The notes below the pieces were generated by a model. The model had not been told where the DNA came from. It ran no database searches and saw only the letters and a list, made by a program, of their open reading frames with translations. Both the position numbers and the translations under genes were made by a program. Shown in pieces: positions 32,955-45,600 of a DNA stretch of 64,000 bases (position 1 is its first letter; every line of letters starts with the position of its first letter). The stretch comes from Phoenix dactylifera (taxonomy: Eukaryota > Streptophyta > Magnoliopsida > Arecales > Arecaceae). Location of the stretch: positions 2,211,001 through 2,275,000 of the forward strand of contig NW_024067666.1 of assembly GCF_009389715.1 (NCBI RefSeq). The letters run 5' to 3'.

Positions 32955-35569
32955 AGATAATGATCATGTTGATGATAGCACCGACTATTTTTTGAAGCTC
33001 AAGGTATCATGCACATATTTATGTTTTTGGAGTTTTTAAAATTTTGGTGGATATTTATATTTGATATTATGTACATATAAACCATGCCGTTATTGTTATA
33101 TACGTTTTCCTATAAGTTTAGTATATACATATTATATATAATATGGCGATGTTTTAAAGCGTAAAAAGTTAGACAAACTAATGATGCTTTCTTCCATCAT
33201 CATTTCAACCGCAGCGTAAAAGGCTTTTGGAAGCTTTCAGAAAGCGTCGTGAGCCCGCAACGCACCAAAATATTGTTCTTCATGCTGTGCGGCAGCTTAC
33301 AAAGCTTGTATACCTTGCGTTGCTGTCGGCGGAGAAGAAGATGATGAGATTTTCCATGCTTGCATTGCCGACATCCATACGATGCTTTGGGAAACGTTGG
33401 CACGGAAATTTGTAACGCACCTTCATGCCGGCAAAATGATTTGCAAAACATCACCTTTGACCCCTTTTCCTACTGTAGTGCACTGAAGACGGAACGGTAT
33501 CCCATGGCAGGGAAAAGGAACAGTGACTTTAGGTGCTTTCTTCTTCTCTGGCTCTGCATCAATGGCTCAATCCCCTGTCAACTGACCGTCCTATGATGCG
33601 AGCTTGATTGGCCCACACACTATTAGCCCGCATGAGTCCACAAGGGCCAATGCACAGGCTTGCTTGTATCACCATGGGTGATTTCCATGACCATGGAAAA
33701 CCTGTGCTTCTACCACTTGCAAGGGTCTTTAATTTGGAATTGTACTATAACAACTGCTACAAATTCCATTTGTCGATCTAATACGATAGTTAGGAATGAA
33801 TGCAATGCATAGGGATAGATGGTATCAGGTACAGTTCAGTCATTCTTCCAGTGCCACATTAATATTTAATTGGATTGCACCAATATCCACTTGCCGCATC
33901 AGTTTGAGAACAAATTTGATATAGTTTTTGGAGGTGCGTACAGCAACCCACCCAGCCAAAAATTCTGGTACTGTCCTTCTGTCAAAACCTATAGTAGAGC
34001 AGAGGGAAATGGACCAGCCTGAGGAGCGTTCACGCCTGGATCCTTTTCGGCGAGCTTGGCGTTGTAAGTTTTCAGCATGCAGTGATGATGGTAAGAACTC
34101 CATCAAATCAAGTTGAAACTTTAAAGAAGGTGGATGGCCAGTAGGTGACAGATTGGTTAGAGACCCCAGTGACTGATACCAACATCATCATCACCATGAA
34201 TGGCAGAGACTGCCACCCACCCCAGAAGCCAGTCTGAATCTATTCATGAGGTAATGGCGTAAAGGATTTTTTTCCCCTTTTTTCCCCCTTGAGGACAAAA
34301 GATAATGTGGCATAAATTAAGGTAATGTCAATATCTTTTTTTCAAAAAGATAATGACTTTTTCTCTCTTTTTTTTGGTGCGGGTACAGAAGCAGTTGGTC
34401 CCAACAACTACAGTCTATATATGCAACCAAAAAAAAAAAAAAACAGTGAATCAAAGTGAATAACTCGGACAAATCCAGTGGGAATCTAGACTCCCGTATG
34501 AGAATATTTGTTGTACATGTTTCAAAATTGGCAGTCCAGTAGACTGCCATATCTTTTCATGTAGATGATGTAATACATGGACCTCCTGATATTGTCCAAG
34601 GAAGCCTTAATGTGTTGAAGACTGACCATATATTCTTTCATGAAGAGTAAACTATACATGCCCAATTTGATCACCAAAGAGAGAGAGAGAGAGAGAGAAG
34701 AAAGAAACATGCCAAAGAATCTTGATCAGCAAAAAAGTGTAATTCAACACCATCTGCATTTTCACAAACACATTCAGCAACAAGCACTATTTTTAGTAGT
34801 TAATAATTTAGTGTTTATGAAAATGGAAATGTTTTTTTTTTTCTTGTTTGGTAATATATATGCAAATGTTCTTGAATCGCACTTCTTTTTTTTTTTTGTT
34901 GATAAACAAGGTTCTTCAAACAATCTCATAAGTATAACATCTACTACTAGATTCCGGCTGGTTTTTAAATCCTCGTTCACCAATAATGCCTGTTGAGGGC
35001 TAACTTATCAAATTAGGATTCATTTCATAGTTTGATGTGCTTTTTTTCAACTAGTTGAACTAATTCAGGCATTACATGGAGAATGCCACCATACCAAAAA
35101 AATAAATAATGAACAAATAAAGGCCATCCTCGTCTGCTGAACCTGAGTTATATGAGATAATTAGCAAGGTAACTTTGTAGCATTATCACATGCATGGTCA
35201 CTTGCGCACCCAAAAAAAAAACAAAAAAGGCACTGTGTAGCGCATGCTGAAGGCTGTCGACCTTGGGGTTTTCTGAAGTAATGATGTGCTTAGATCTTTG
35301 GCTGATTAAACTCTATGATTTCAAGTTAGCTCAGAACCAAGCTTATTGTGTAATTCGAGTGGGAAATCCAAACATGAAAAGCCCATGATCAATAGGGTGC
35401 TATTCTTTTGAACTTACAGTCCATTTTCCGAATCAGACAGTATAATATATGCAGGTTAATTGAGAGTTGATGGGATGATTTTCTTGTTCCAAAGCAAAAC
35501 TTACAACAAACCACACTTCTCCCTCAAGTTTAGAAGGATTTGATTTTTTTTTTTGGTTCTTTTCAAACT
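32955..35569. other. Intergenic between TRIM copy 2 and KAN4; no gene
   Basis: No gene was recognised. A patch at 33460-33580 is a diverged duplicate of 32330-32425. A GA microsatellite lies at 34679-34699 and T-rich runs near 34835 and 34880. The last ~300 bases before 35570 would include the 3'UTR of the KAN4-like gene. Confidence 0.5.
34679..34699. repeat. (GA)n microsatellite
   Basis: A simple GA repeat of about 20 bp. Confidence 0.85.
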
Positions 35570-38500
35570 TCACAAACGCTTATGAAGGGTCAGTTCCTTC
35601 GATGATTCGACACATTCAATTTGCCAACTTTGTCTTCCTAAGGTGATTTCTAGGTTCGGTAGCTTATGGAACATGTTGGCATCAGTCTGCAGAGATGGCG
35701 AAAAGCTTGTCCTCAGGTTTGTTCCCCCTTGGCCTCCCCTTGGAGATAGATGGAGGGCTTCTCCTACCTCCACCACTGCCTATTCAAACAGCACAAAAGA
35801 AAAAAAAGGAAAATACGATCAGTCTAATGCATAACGTAATTAAAACAGAATGAAATGATGGATAATAAGGGATTGATCCAGTAAGTGCATCAAGCAATGT
35901 GGATTTAATTTCTATGAATTGTTATGCTAATGAAGTTTTCAATGAAGCTTATGATCGAATTTTGTTCAAATTGCATTTACACATAATCCATTTTATATTT
36001 AGAACAAAAAAAATTCATGCAAGGATACATAATTTATATGTGTGAATTTTTTTGACATTTATTTTTTAGTTGCTGCAAAATGTTTGGTCTCTCCTTCCTG
36101 GAGGGTTATTGTTTCTTGTTTACATTTCGTAAATAGAAACAGGAAGAAAAAAAGTACATAATTCATTAATTTATGTGCGTCCCATCCAAGTCAGAACAGT
36201 AATATTGAATTTATTCTGGGGTTGAGGACCAGGCATTTACTGTTGCAGAATGACATTACCAAAAGTTGGGTCCCCATGTTATATTGCACACATGAGAATA
36301 AAAATTTCTATAGACCGCAGGCAACATGCACAGGGAAATGAGACACTTGAATGTTATATCTTTCATGAGCAAACTAGATCAAGATGTCCTTGAGGGACAA
36401 AGTTGATACCTGCACAGAAATTAACTTCTGTGCGTACTCCCTGGTGATAGCATTATCCAAGTGATTGAAAAATTATTGGAGCCAATTTCTCTCGACTAAA
36501 CAAAAGGTAGCACCTAAAATTGAAAAATGGAAAATTTTATGGTAGACATATACCTGATTTTCTTTGTTTAAAAAATTATCACATTTGAGGTAGCAGTGTG
36601 ACATCTCATTTTGCTGCATCGCTGCATTCCAAGTGTTCTCCTCCGTGGATGCATATGGTCCTCTGGAAATAAAACGGAGCTTGGTGTTAGCTAGGGAGTT
36701 AAGACTAGAAAAGTTTTCTTTCAGAGGCTCTTATAGATTACAGATGCATGTGGTGCTCAATGCTCATAGCCTGTGGAGTGTGGACTAAAACAAGTTGTTG
36801 CATCTGAGTATATCCAATAGATTAATAAGATAGAATTAAAAGGGTTAGGAAATTCACAAAGACAAAAATAGGGAGGGATCATCAGTCTAAAGAGACATCA
36901 ATGACTGCAGTGTGTGTGCATATTCTGGGTATTGCTTAAGCTTGAAGACATTAGGGACAGTTTCATTTTGTATGTTCCCTGTCTTCTCTGAATGTTTGCA
37001 GTTGATAGCCATCATGGTGCAATCCAAATGGGACACGGACAAACTGCCAACCCATCGACAACTTTTTAATGAGAATTAAATCCCTCCAGCCATCATTATT
37101 CCTGTTGGGCTTCTCGGATAAGTTAAAATTATGTTCATGTCCTTCATGTCCTAGGTTCTATCTTCATTTGGCCCAGGAGCACAAATATAAAGCGTAACAT
37201 GAATTTTTAACGTTCTGGTCACAATACATGCACAGAGAGAAAAAGAGTTCTCCATGCACTGGAACCGTATTCTACAACCACTAGTGCAGCAGAAATACCA
37301 ATGGCTAATACATATTGCTAACAGCTCCACATTGAGAGCAACAATATTTTGGCAAAGAAGAATATATTCCAGTTTAATCTTCGAAGGTTTCAGAACAGAA
37401 ATTACACTTTTTATTCAGCTGATATATAAAGTAATATGATATACGGACAACGAGCATGTTTGTTTCTCCAATAATATGACTTACTTATTATCCCATGCTA
37501 CTATTTATACTTGTTTTCTTGACTCAAACAAATAAAAAGCAGTATAAAATCATAGAATATGTCATATATGAACGCTAATAAAATTAACGACCATGAAGAC
37601 TCCCATTCAACTTTTCTTTCTAGAATAATAAGCATAAGAATCTAAATTGTATCTCATTAAGAACAAATATTAACTTTTAATGAAGACCCCGAGACCATTC
37701 CATGATCTTGATGGTAAGTGATAACCTGCAGATTTAGATGTTTAATTTGCGGCATTTTGGTATATGTAAATCCTCGTAGCATAGTAAGAGAAGAATCCTG
37801 TTTTGCCTCCTCTAAATCTTCTGGAAACTTCTTGAAAAACATTTTACCCTCCATTTGTAAGGTGATCCCTTCACTCTCATGGAACATGCTATGTGTGAGA
37901 ATATTTTTCTTAATAACAGATATCTCACTTTTTTCTTAAGATATTAAAAAAAAAACTCTTGATGTTTGTAGACTGACTTAGATCATATTTATATTCCAAG
38001 ACATTAAATAGCAAGCAGTTAGCAGATGATGAAGAACATGTAATCCTTTTATTCCTTCAACCATATTCTCTGCCTAAGGTTATGACAAAGCTGGATTACC
38101 AGTCAAATCTCACAACAGGAATTAACTATGTTGGTCAAATTTCTCAAAATAATCTTAAATACCTCTCACAAAGCAGTTCCCTTTCAGAACCATTTGTGAG
38201 AGTGACAGATACCATTCTTAATAAACATCTATAAATATTTAAAAGCGATCTCTACGGCTGCAAGACTAAACACCAGATGGAGATCAAATAAAGAAACACA
38301 TGCAACCCTTCTCTTATCTTATTTAACCATCCCAATCTCAATATATTGGCCACCTGGGCCCCTAGTCTATATATCTGACCAAAGCCATTAACAGTGGAAG
38401 TCAAATTCCAGAACTTGCAATTATTAAATGGTCTCTACCCCAGGCCAACTGATAGAACCAACCAAATACAACCAAAAACCTAGATAAATAATCTAAAACT

Positions 38501-40142
38501 CACATCCACACTGCGTTCATCAGCGCCGGTGCTTAAAAAAAAAAAGACTATCTTAACGTATAGCCACCACCATGCTAACTAAACTAATTAACCAAAATAT
38601 TCCATAGAAATGGCATATGGATTGAGCATTCCCACATGGAAGACCGCATGTATGAATGCTGATCGAATGGCTGTGATTCGATGCCTCATGTGGTGACTAT
38701 TGGTGCCTGCCCAGCCCATGTTGTACCATTTTCTTTTTTTTCTTTGTTAACTTTTATGAATTTCTTTTGATAGAGGTTGTTGTAGGGGAGAAGGAGAGGA
38801 AGTGGACAGACCTAGGGGATTTGGGTAGTGGCGTTGGTGGGGTTGGTGCACTGAGGGAATAGAAAGGGCTGATCCCAGCTCTGTCGCATGATAGTCCTCC
38901 CTCCACTTCCCCCATTCCTCCTGTCCTCTGGTTCATGCCCATGTCTGTCTGGCCTCGGCCTGCAAACAATTCATCCACCACTAAGATCCAAATGGCCGTG
39001 CTTTATGGGACAACAAACTAATAATTCAAGCAAGGAAAGGCCAGCCCAATCCCAGCTTCTGATGGCAGTGAGGTGACTGGGTGATGGCATCTGCCCTCCT
39101 TAGACTACCAAAGAACAAATGGCATGTAAAGGGACTATTTGAGGGAGGGAAAATCCAAATACCTGCCCCTCTGTCGGTGCTCTTCACTGTTCTATACATC
39201 TGCAACAACACCCGCAGGAAAGTCATTAAACATAATAAAGCAAAGAAAGAAAAGGATCGAAGAGAAAAATCCACTATGCTCAGATTACTCCATAGATGCC
39301 ATGATGTCCTTAGTACTTGTATGCTGCAGCACCCCATCACAAAACCCTAACCCTAGCTAGCTAGCAGGAAAGTGCTCATAATAACAACAGCGGCAGCAAC
39401 AATGGAGAAAAGCATCACGCACAATTTTGGTTACTTCTTATCTCAGAAAAGAGGTCCCTTTTCCTTTCTCTTCCTACCTGAAGGTGGCTTTTCACATGAG
39501 CCAGTGTTAAATCCTTCACATTCATCAGCTCCAAAACCGACTTTGGCGTGGCCCCTACCCACATGGATTTATAGAATTATCTCAGTGTGAGAAGCAATCA
39601 TGATGAGAAAATCGTAGTTATATAACACTTAGAACGTCTAATGATACAAAGACAGGAAGGTACGAGGAAGCTTCTAAGGGAGAGACATGCTTACTCTCAT
39701 GACCACCAAGGAGCTCGACGGCGTGCACAAAATGGGAGTGGAGGGTGCTGGTCCACCTCATCCTTGGAGCCCTAATGCTTCTCTTTCCTCCATGAAGTTT
39801 CCGCTTGAATCCGTAGATCTGAGGATGGTGGGAGTGATGGTGGTGGTGGTGGTGAAGGTTGTGGTAGAGTTGGTGGTGCAGCGGATCCGACGCAGCCGTC
39901 TTGAACCCAAGGCTCAGCGTTGGCTCGCCATGGCCAGGATCCTGGACCCCCTCTGAGTGCAAGAAACCTTGGTCATGACTCATATCGCTCCCGCTGCTCC
40001 CGGAGTCTGACATCGAATTATAGTCCCAGAAGAAAGCCCTCCTCATGGATTCATTAATGGATATCGCCGGCGGGCTGATCTGGAGGGAAAGATCGGGGAA
40101 GGCCGTGAAGCCGGAGGCCGTTGATGTGGTTCCTGTTGTCAT
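35570..40142 (-). CDS. KAN4: KANADI transcription factor, KAN4/ATS-like, 6 exons
   Basis: A GARP-family DNA-binding repressor. KANADIs specify abaxial fate, and KAN4 (ABERRANT TESTA SHAPE) separates ovule integuments. Minus-strand exons: 40142-39695, 39554-39478, 39199-39163, 38959-38812, 36662-36554, 35779-35570. Phases agree and give 342 aa, typical for the family. The start is certain because an in-frame TAA directly precedes the ATG. An EAR-like PDLSLQISPP lies at residues 16-25, then a Ser/Asp-rich segment, LSLGF, and a seven-His run. The GARP domain spans about 120-180, with RAPRMRWTSTLHSHFVHAVE and LTLAHVKSHLQMYRTVK, split over exons 1-3. The C-terminal motif is LPNLEITLGRQSW. The SDSGSS, PQIYG and ELMNVKDL features favour KAN4 over KAN1-3. 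The exon 4 donor, GTCTGT, is weak; reading through it would stop after a further 21 residues. Confidence 0.93.
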
Positions 40143-42279
40143 TTATCTAAGCTCAAGGAAAAAGCAAACAAATGGGGGAGGCCAAGGTAAAGTCCGTGCA
40201 AGAAGGTATCCGAGAGAATGGAGGTTTGGTGAAGGGGGTATGGCAAAAGTAGAAGGGTTGGGAGAGCAGGAAAAAGGAAAGGAAATAGTGGAGTGAAACA
40301 GTGAGAGAAAGAGAAAGGTGGTGGGAAAGGAAGGGAACTCATGAAAAGGAAAGCGGGTGGGGGATTGGGTAAATAGATGTGTTAGTGATTAGATCATAAG
40401 TGCCTTATGATTTCTATAGTTTAGAGAGTATGAAAGAGGCTATAGAGAGAAGGAGAGAGAAAGAGAAAAGGTTCAGTAGTAGTGATGAGCTAATAGCAAG
40501 GGTATAGGGTCTCTAGGCTAATTTATACTGCCACAAAAGGGCAGTGAGATGTGAGGGAATTGCAAGGCCTCCAAGATGGAAAGAACTGGACAGAGACTGA
40601 TAGAAAAGGAGAGGGTACATATACTTTTTTTTTTTTTTTTTTTGCGCTAAGGATGTACATATACTCCTTTCAAGTAATTAATCCATCCGTCCTATAAAAA
40701 AATTAAAAGAGAGAGAGAGAGAGAGGAGTCTATTTTGAGAAAGCAGAAGTATAATACCTAGAGAATGAGAATGGGGGATACTTTTCCCCCTTTATGTGAA
40801 ATGGGAGCGAAGGTCTTGGAATGTGAGAAATTTCAGAAAAAACTAGAAGATTGGGACCTAATTTCCCCACTACGACTGTAGGTGCGCCTGAATGAGAATC
40901 GGATGCGAGAATAGAGAAACGACCATGGGAAACGCTTGCTTGTATGAATTGCAAGGGAACTGGTTTGAGCCATGAGGCTTGTGCTTGGGTGAACTATTAA
41001 GGCATAAGATAATGAGATAGGAACTGTAGCAATTGTAATGGTCCCCTCTTATACGCCAAACTGCATTTAGTGGAAGAAATCATGAACTTTGACTGAAATC
41101 TATTCGAGGGGTTCTCAATTTTGCACTTAAGGTCACTTGAGGCTACAATGGACCAGTAAGCATAACGGGAAAAAAAAGCTTGCAAGGTATACATATGCCA
41201 ATATAGTATTGTACAAAATTAAAATCTAGTATTGTCGTATGTTGATCAAGTCGAGGGAGTACTTGATGCATTTCATCAACAATCAAATGATATAAATTTT
41301 TATGAGGGTGGCAACTAGTGTGGTTGGTGAAGTTTTTTAGAACTAGTACCAAGAGTCTCACTTTAAGACCTTCCCTCACCTTAATATCAAGCAGAATTTC
41401 TCCATGTCAGTTCTAAAAGAAATTGTCAATTTATACATGCATAATTAATAGACATTTGTTTTTTTATTAAGAGGAGGGATATAGAAGCGAGCATGTATCA
41501 ATCAGCAATGTTATAAACTTACTCATTTTTCTACATTGACAAATTGTTGGTAGGTATCTTAATCAGAATTTTAGCTTCTTTCTTCTTCTTTTTTTGACTT
41601 TCGACAAGATGTCTCCTAGATAATTACTTATCAATGGAGTCTAAGGTAGCTGTGTTTGCCCACCACGCATGCAAGAACAGTCTACTTGGATTTTCGTCTT
41701 GCCTATTTTCTTCAAAGTTACTGGCTGAAGGTGCATTACTTAGTTGGAGAATAATTTCTAACCTAATTCATATACAATAGTAGATTTAGTTTAAAAGCAA
41801 CATATCTCCAATCCTAAAAAGCACCTCTTAATATTTAGACACACAGTAGATACTCCTTCCAAACGGAGGAGTTGCGAATGATTTACCTTGCATGCTTTTG
41901 CAAGCTATCAAACATTGCTAAATCCCACAATTAATGGAGCATGAATCAAATCCATGCATTTGCAAAATCTGCAAGAACCTGCAACACAATCACTTACCAG
42001 CCATCAACTTCACAACTTATCATTTCATCAGAGACATCCGATACATTATCACAACTTATCATTTTCTTAAATTAGACCTTGATTAAGCAATCAAACTCGA
42101 TCTTTATATGAGGGAACCGTTTCCCAAGATTGGACCTGTCTTCTGTGAGCCACGGCCAAAGCAAGGCCAAATCCCACTACTTTTGATTTATTTAAAGTTT
42201 CTTTGATTGTGAGAAGAGGAAAAAAAACGGAGGAATGCAGCTCCCACGCTCACATGGAGGGCATCTCCTGTGCGTGCCG
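40143..42279. other. KAN4-like promoter side and intergenic DNA
   Basis: The 500 bases upstream of the KAN4-like ATG are purine-rich (GGGAGAG and GAGAGAAAG words), typical of a 5'UTR or core promoter on the opposite strand, where they read as CT-rich. A T20-type run lies at 40627-40643 and a GA repeat near 40709-40724. Beyond 41000 I see nothing coding. Confidence 0.5.
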
Positions 42280-42603
42280 CACGTGCGAGACTAGGGAGCG
42301 ACGACGACCTTTCTTTGTCCATCTCCGCACGTATATGCACAGCTGCGCCAACCCCCACACGCGCTCACTGACGCTGCGTTCGGATGTCCGGCGACATCGG
42401 CGCTGTGAGCCACGTGCCGGGTGCCTCCAGGCCTCTCCGGACGCCCAACCCAACGGCTAGCCTTTGTCCTCGCCCGCCCGGGTGCCACCCCGACCCCCTA
42501 TATTCCCTCTCCCTGTCCAGAAATTCTCGAGCCCCTCGAGGCCACGTGGCTCCCATACAACTCTCCCACGTGCTGTCCTCACGTGCCACTTGGACGTGAC
42601 GTG
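42280..42603. promoter_or_regulatory. Cluster of five G-boxes in a GC-rich island
   Basis: Palindromic CACGTG occurs at 42280-42285, 42411-42416, 42543-42548, 42567-42572 and 42580-42585, followed by ACGTGACGTG at 42594-42603. In plants CACGTG binds bZIP and bHLH factors, and repeated ACGT cores make abscisic-acid or light response units. The island (42230-42620) is GC-rich in AT-rich surroundings and lies 2.1-2.5 kb upstream of the KAN4-like start. No gene start is recognised next to it on the plus strand. Its target is unknown. Confidence 0.6.
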
Positions 42604-45600
42604 TTATACTGTTATTCTAACTTGCAGCTTCCGTCCGCTAAGGTGATGGGGATAGAATTGTACGTAGCGCAGTTTAAAGCAGACGACTTGTGTAACGGAG
42701 TTATGTATATGAAAATTTTTAAGAAAACTACACCATATTATATCCCTGTCCATATAACTGCTCGTAAGAACATTTTTTCAATGCACAAACTCCGCTTTAA
42801 GGCTCATTTTGATACATGCATAATAAAAGTGTATCAGATATATATACCTCCATCAGACACAACAGTTAACCACTTAATGCAATACTCAAGCGAACAAAGC
42901 CAACAACCCTAACCAAGTATTTTTACATTAAGGTTTGTACCAACATATATCTATTGATTAATAAATAAATGCGATCATCCAAGGATGGGATAAAAATGGT
43001 TCAATGAACTTCAAAACAACCTATTTCTACAAAAGAAATAAATATGATATGTATAATCTAACTATTATTTTATTATACTGATTATAAAGTATGTTTTACT
43101 TGCAATGTTCATGATTTTTCTTTGTATATGAATAAGGATTTTTTATCATTGGATATAAATACTTTTGATCATTGTTGTGTTGGTGTTTTTTCCTTAGACA
43201 AACTTACACGTAGTGTTGTTTATACTTTGTAGAAATAGTTGCTTGAATCTATGAAAAGTTGAGGATCATTTTGTATTTTTTATATTAATAACATAATAAT
43301 AAGTTTAAATATCATGCAAATCGGAAAATATTCTTTTTACTAAATGAACATTTATTAGAACAAATAATATGATAATTCGAGGACTGTGCCAATCACTCAC
43401 TAAATCATTATTTAATTACTCGGACTCATATGGTAGCCGGAGATTAATACAATACAAAAGAGGATCGGTGGTGTCAGTCAAACATTGCTATCACTAAGTC
43501 AATTACTAATGTCTGTATCGGATTGATGAACTAAGCAGCGGTATAATAGATTATTTTTAGCATTTTCTCATAATTTTCATTATTAACTATCGATTTTCTT
43601 ACAATAACAATTACTATTTGATTTCTAATAAATTCATTGGACAGCAAAGCTAGTTAAGGAAATTTTCCACTGCAACTACAACAAACGGTAACGGATAGGG
43701 ATCAGTTATCCGGGAATATCGGATTTACCGAATCGAAGCCTTTGGAACGTAGTGGGATCCGATTGACCTTTTTCTATTGTTAATATAATAAGGTTATCTA
43801 TTCCATTTAATTCTTTTATCTTCTGGTGGAAACAAGGAGAAAGAACTTTTCGAGGCGAGGGCGGGGGTGAAAGGGCAAGGGGTAATCATTTGTTAATGGA
43901 TTTCGAAGCTGTGGTCAGCGCCTGATGCGCTGAGCTCTTGGAAAAAGGAATTAATATTGCTACCTTTCTATGCCTTTTTTTTTAAAAAATCATGGTCCTA
44001 TATCCTTATGTTTAAAATAAAAATATCGCAATCGGCGATCTCAGAATTGGGCGATTTATTGGTCAAATTAAGTACACTAGTCATCTCTTTTTTTTTTTGC
44101 TAAAAGTCATCTCTTTCTGCCATAGTAATGGGGCATTGGGAAACTAATATATAAGATTTTGTTTGTAATGAAGCATATGAGTTGTACATAGTTCATGCAG
44201 CTTAGCTTGAAGCAGGGAGAACGTTGGACTAGCCGAATTTAATTAGGCATTCACTAGCTCTCGCCAGGTGCAAAGCTCATGCATGAGGCTTGAATAGGAT
44301 GGAGAAGGTGGTAGCCCTACCTTAGATGAACATAAAGATTAATATAAAGGAACCGATTGTATCTCTTGCATGAAAGAATAATTGATCTTCTTTTGCTATG
44401 CTAATATTAGATCGCACCTTGCATAGATCTTAAAGCATTCCGAACTCTTTGTTTCATTCATTGATACAGATCTTGAAGTGTCCCTTGCACGATATAACAA
44501 TTGAAGTTGCGAAAAAAAGGTGAATTATTCTATTTCGCGAAAGATACAACTTGCTTTGGGTGGGTCCTACCAAAGTAGGGTACCTTTTGGATCATAGACT
44601 ATGAAAAGGGTGCATTCATGTTCACCGTAGGAGGCAGCATAACTATTAGCCCACTTAGTATTCATTTTTTGCTATGAGGAGGTTTTATGTTCAAACACCT
44701 AGGTGTTTGATATAAGTAATTCTTTTAAGGTTTCTATAGCAAATTACTTGGTGATGCGTTTAGCATTATTCTTACATAAAAATGATTATTACTTAGAATG
44801 GAGGTAGAATAAATTATTACATAGACCGGTGCATATATTTGGCATCTCACAACTTGAAGGACCTCATACAAAATGTGGCTTGAATGCTTAATAAGCATCT
44901 TGCACCTTGGTTATTTAGAATGAGATGATGCTCTAGATAAATTATATTAAAAACACCGCTTTTGAAATATGAAACTTGATCAACATAGATAACTAATATT
45001 ATGAGACTAACTCTTATCAAATACACGCAGAAGATTGTTCGAAACATAGCCTTTTAAAAATTGGACTTAGCATGAAGGTATAGAAAACATGCTAAATTAG
45101 TTAATTATGCCATGACAATCTCGAACTATGGCATACTCTGTAATTGCACCGCTCCTCCATTAGAGTAGCTTCAACATGAAAAGTTTGGAAGGTTTTTATT
45201 CAAGTTTATCACCTGGATAATATTTTTATTTTCTTGAAAATGATTGGAGATGCCCAGCCTTTTTCCCTGAGGCATTGATAAAGTTGTCGACCGTTGTATC
45301 ACGCGAGTTATGTCATCCGGAAGCATGGATTTCTGGGGAAAGATCTGATCATGGTCCACCAACATAGGACTACTGTGGCCATGCAACGGATGGGTCCCAT
45401 GACTCCCATCCATTGGGTGAGCCACGCGAGCTTTGCCATCGATCCCATGATTTCAATTGACCTCCTTCTCGGTGGAACCACTGGCTAGCTATATGTCGTT
45501 TATCGTACGATAAATCTAAAAGAATACTGCTAATTTTCTGTTCATGTCCCATGCATGCTTTAGTGGCATGTCTATCATGGCTCAGAATTATGTAGTTGAT

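Noticed and set aside
38754..38981. Separate 75-aa minus-strand gene
   Set aside because: It is KAN4-like exon 4 read through its donor. Phase and flanking exons place it within that gene.
42203..42912. Frames of 65-163 aa on both strands over the GC-rich island
   Set aside because: They overlap in several frames, lack family motifs and arise from GC-rich sequence. The CACGTG cluster suggests regulatory DNA.
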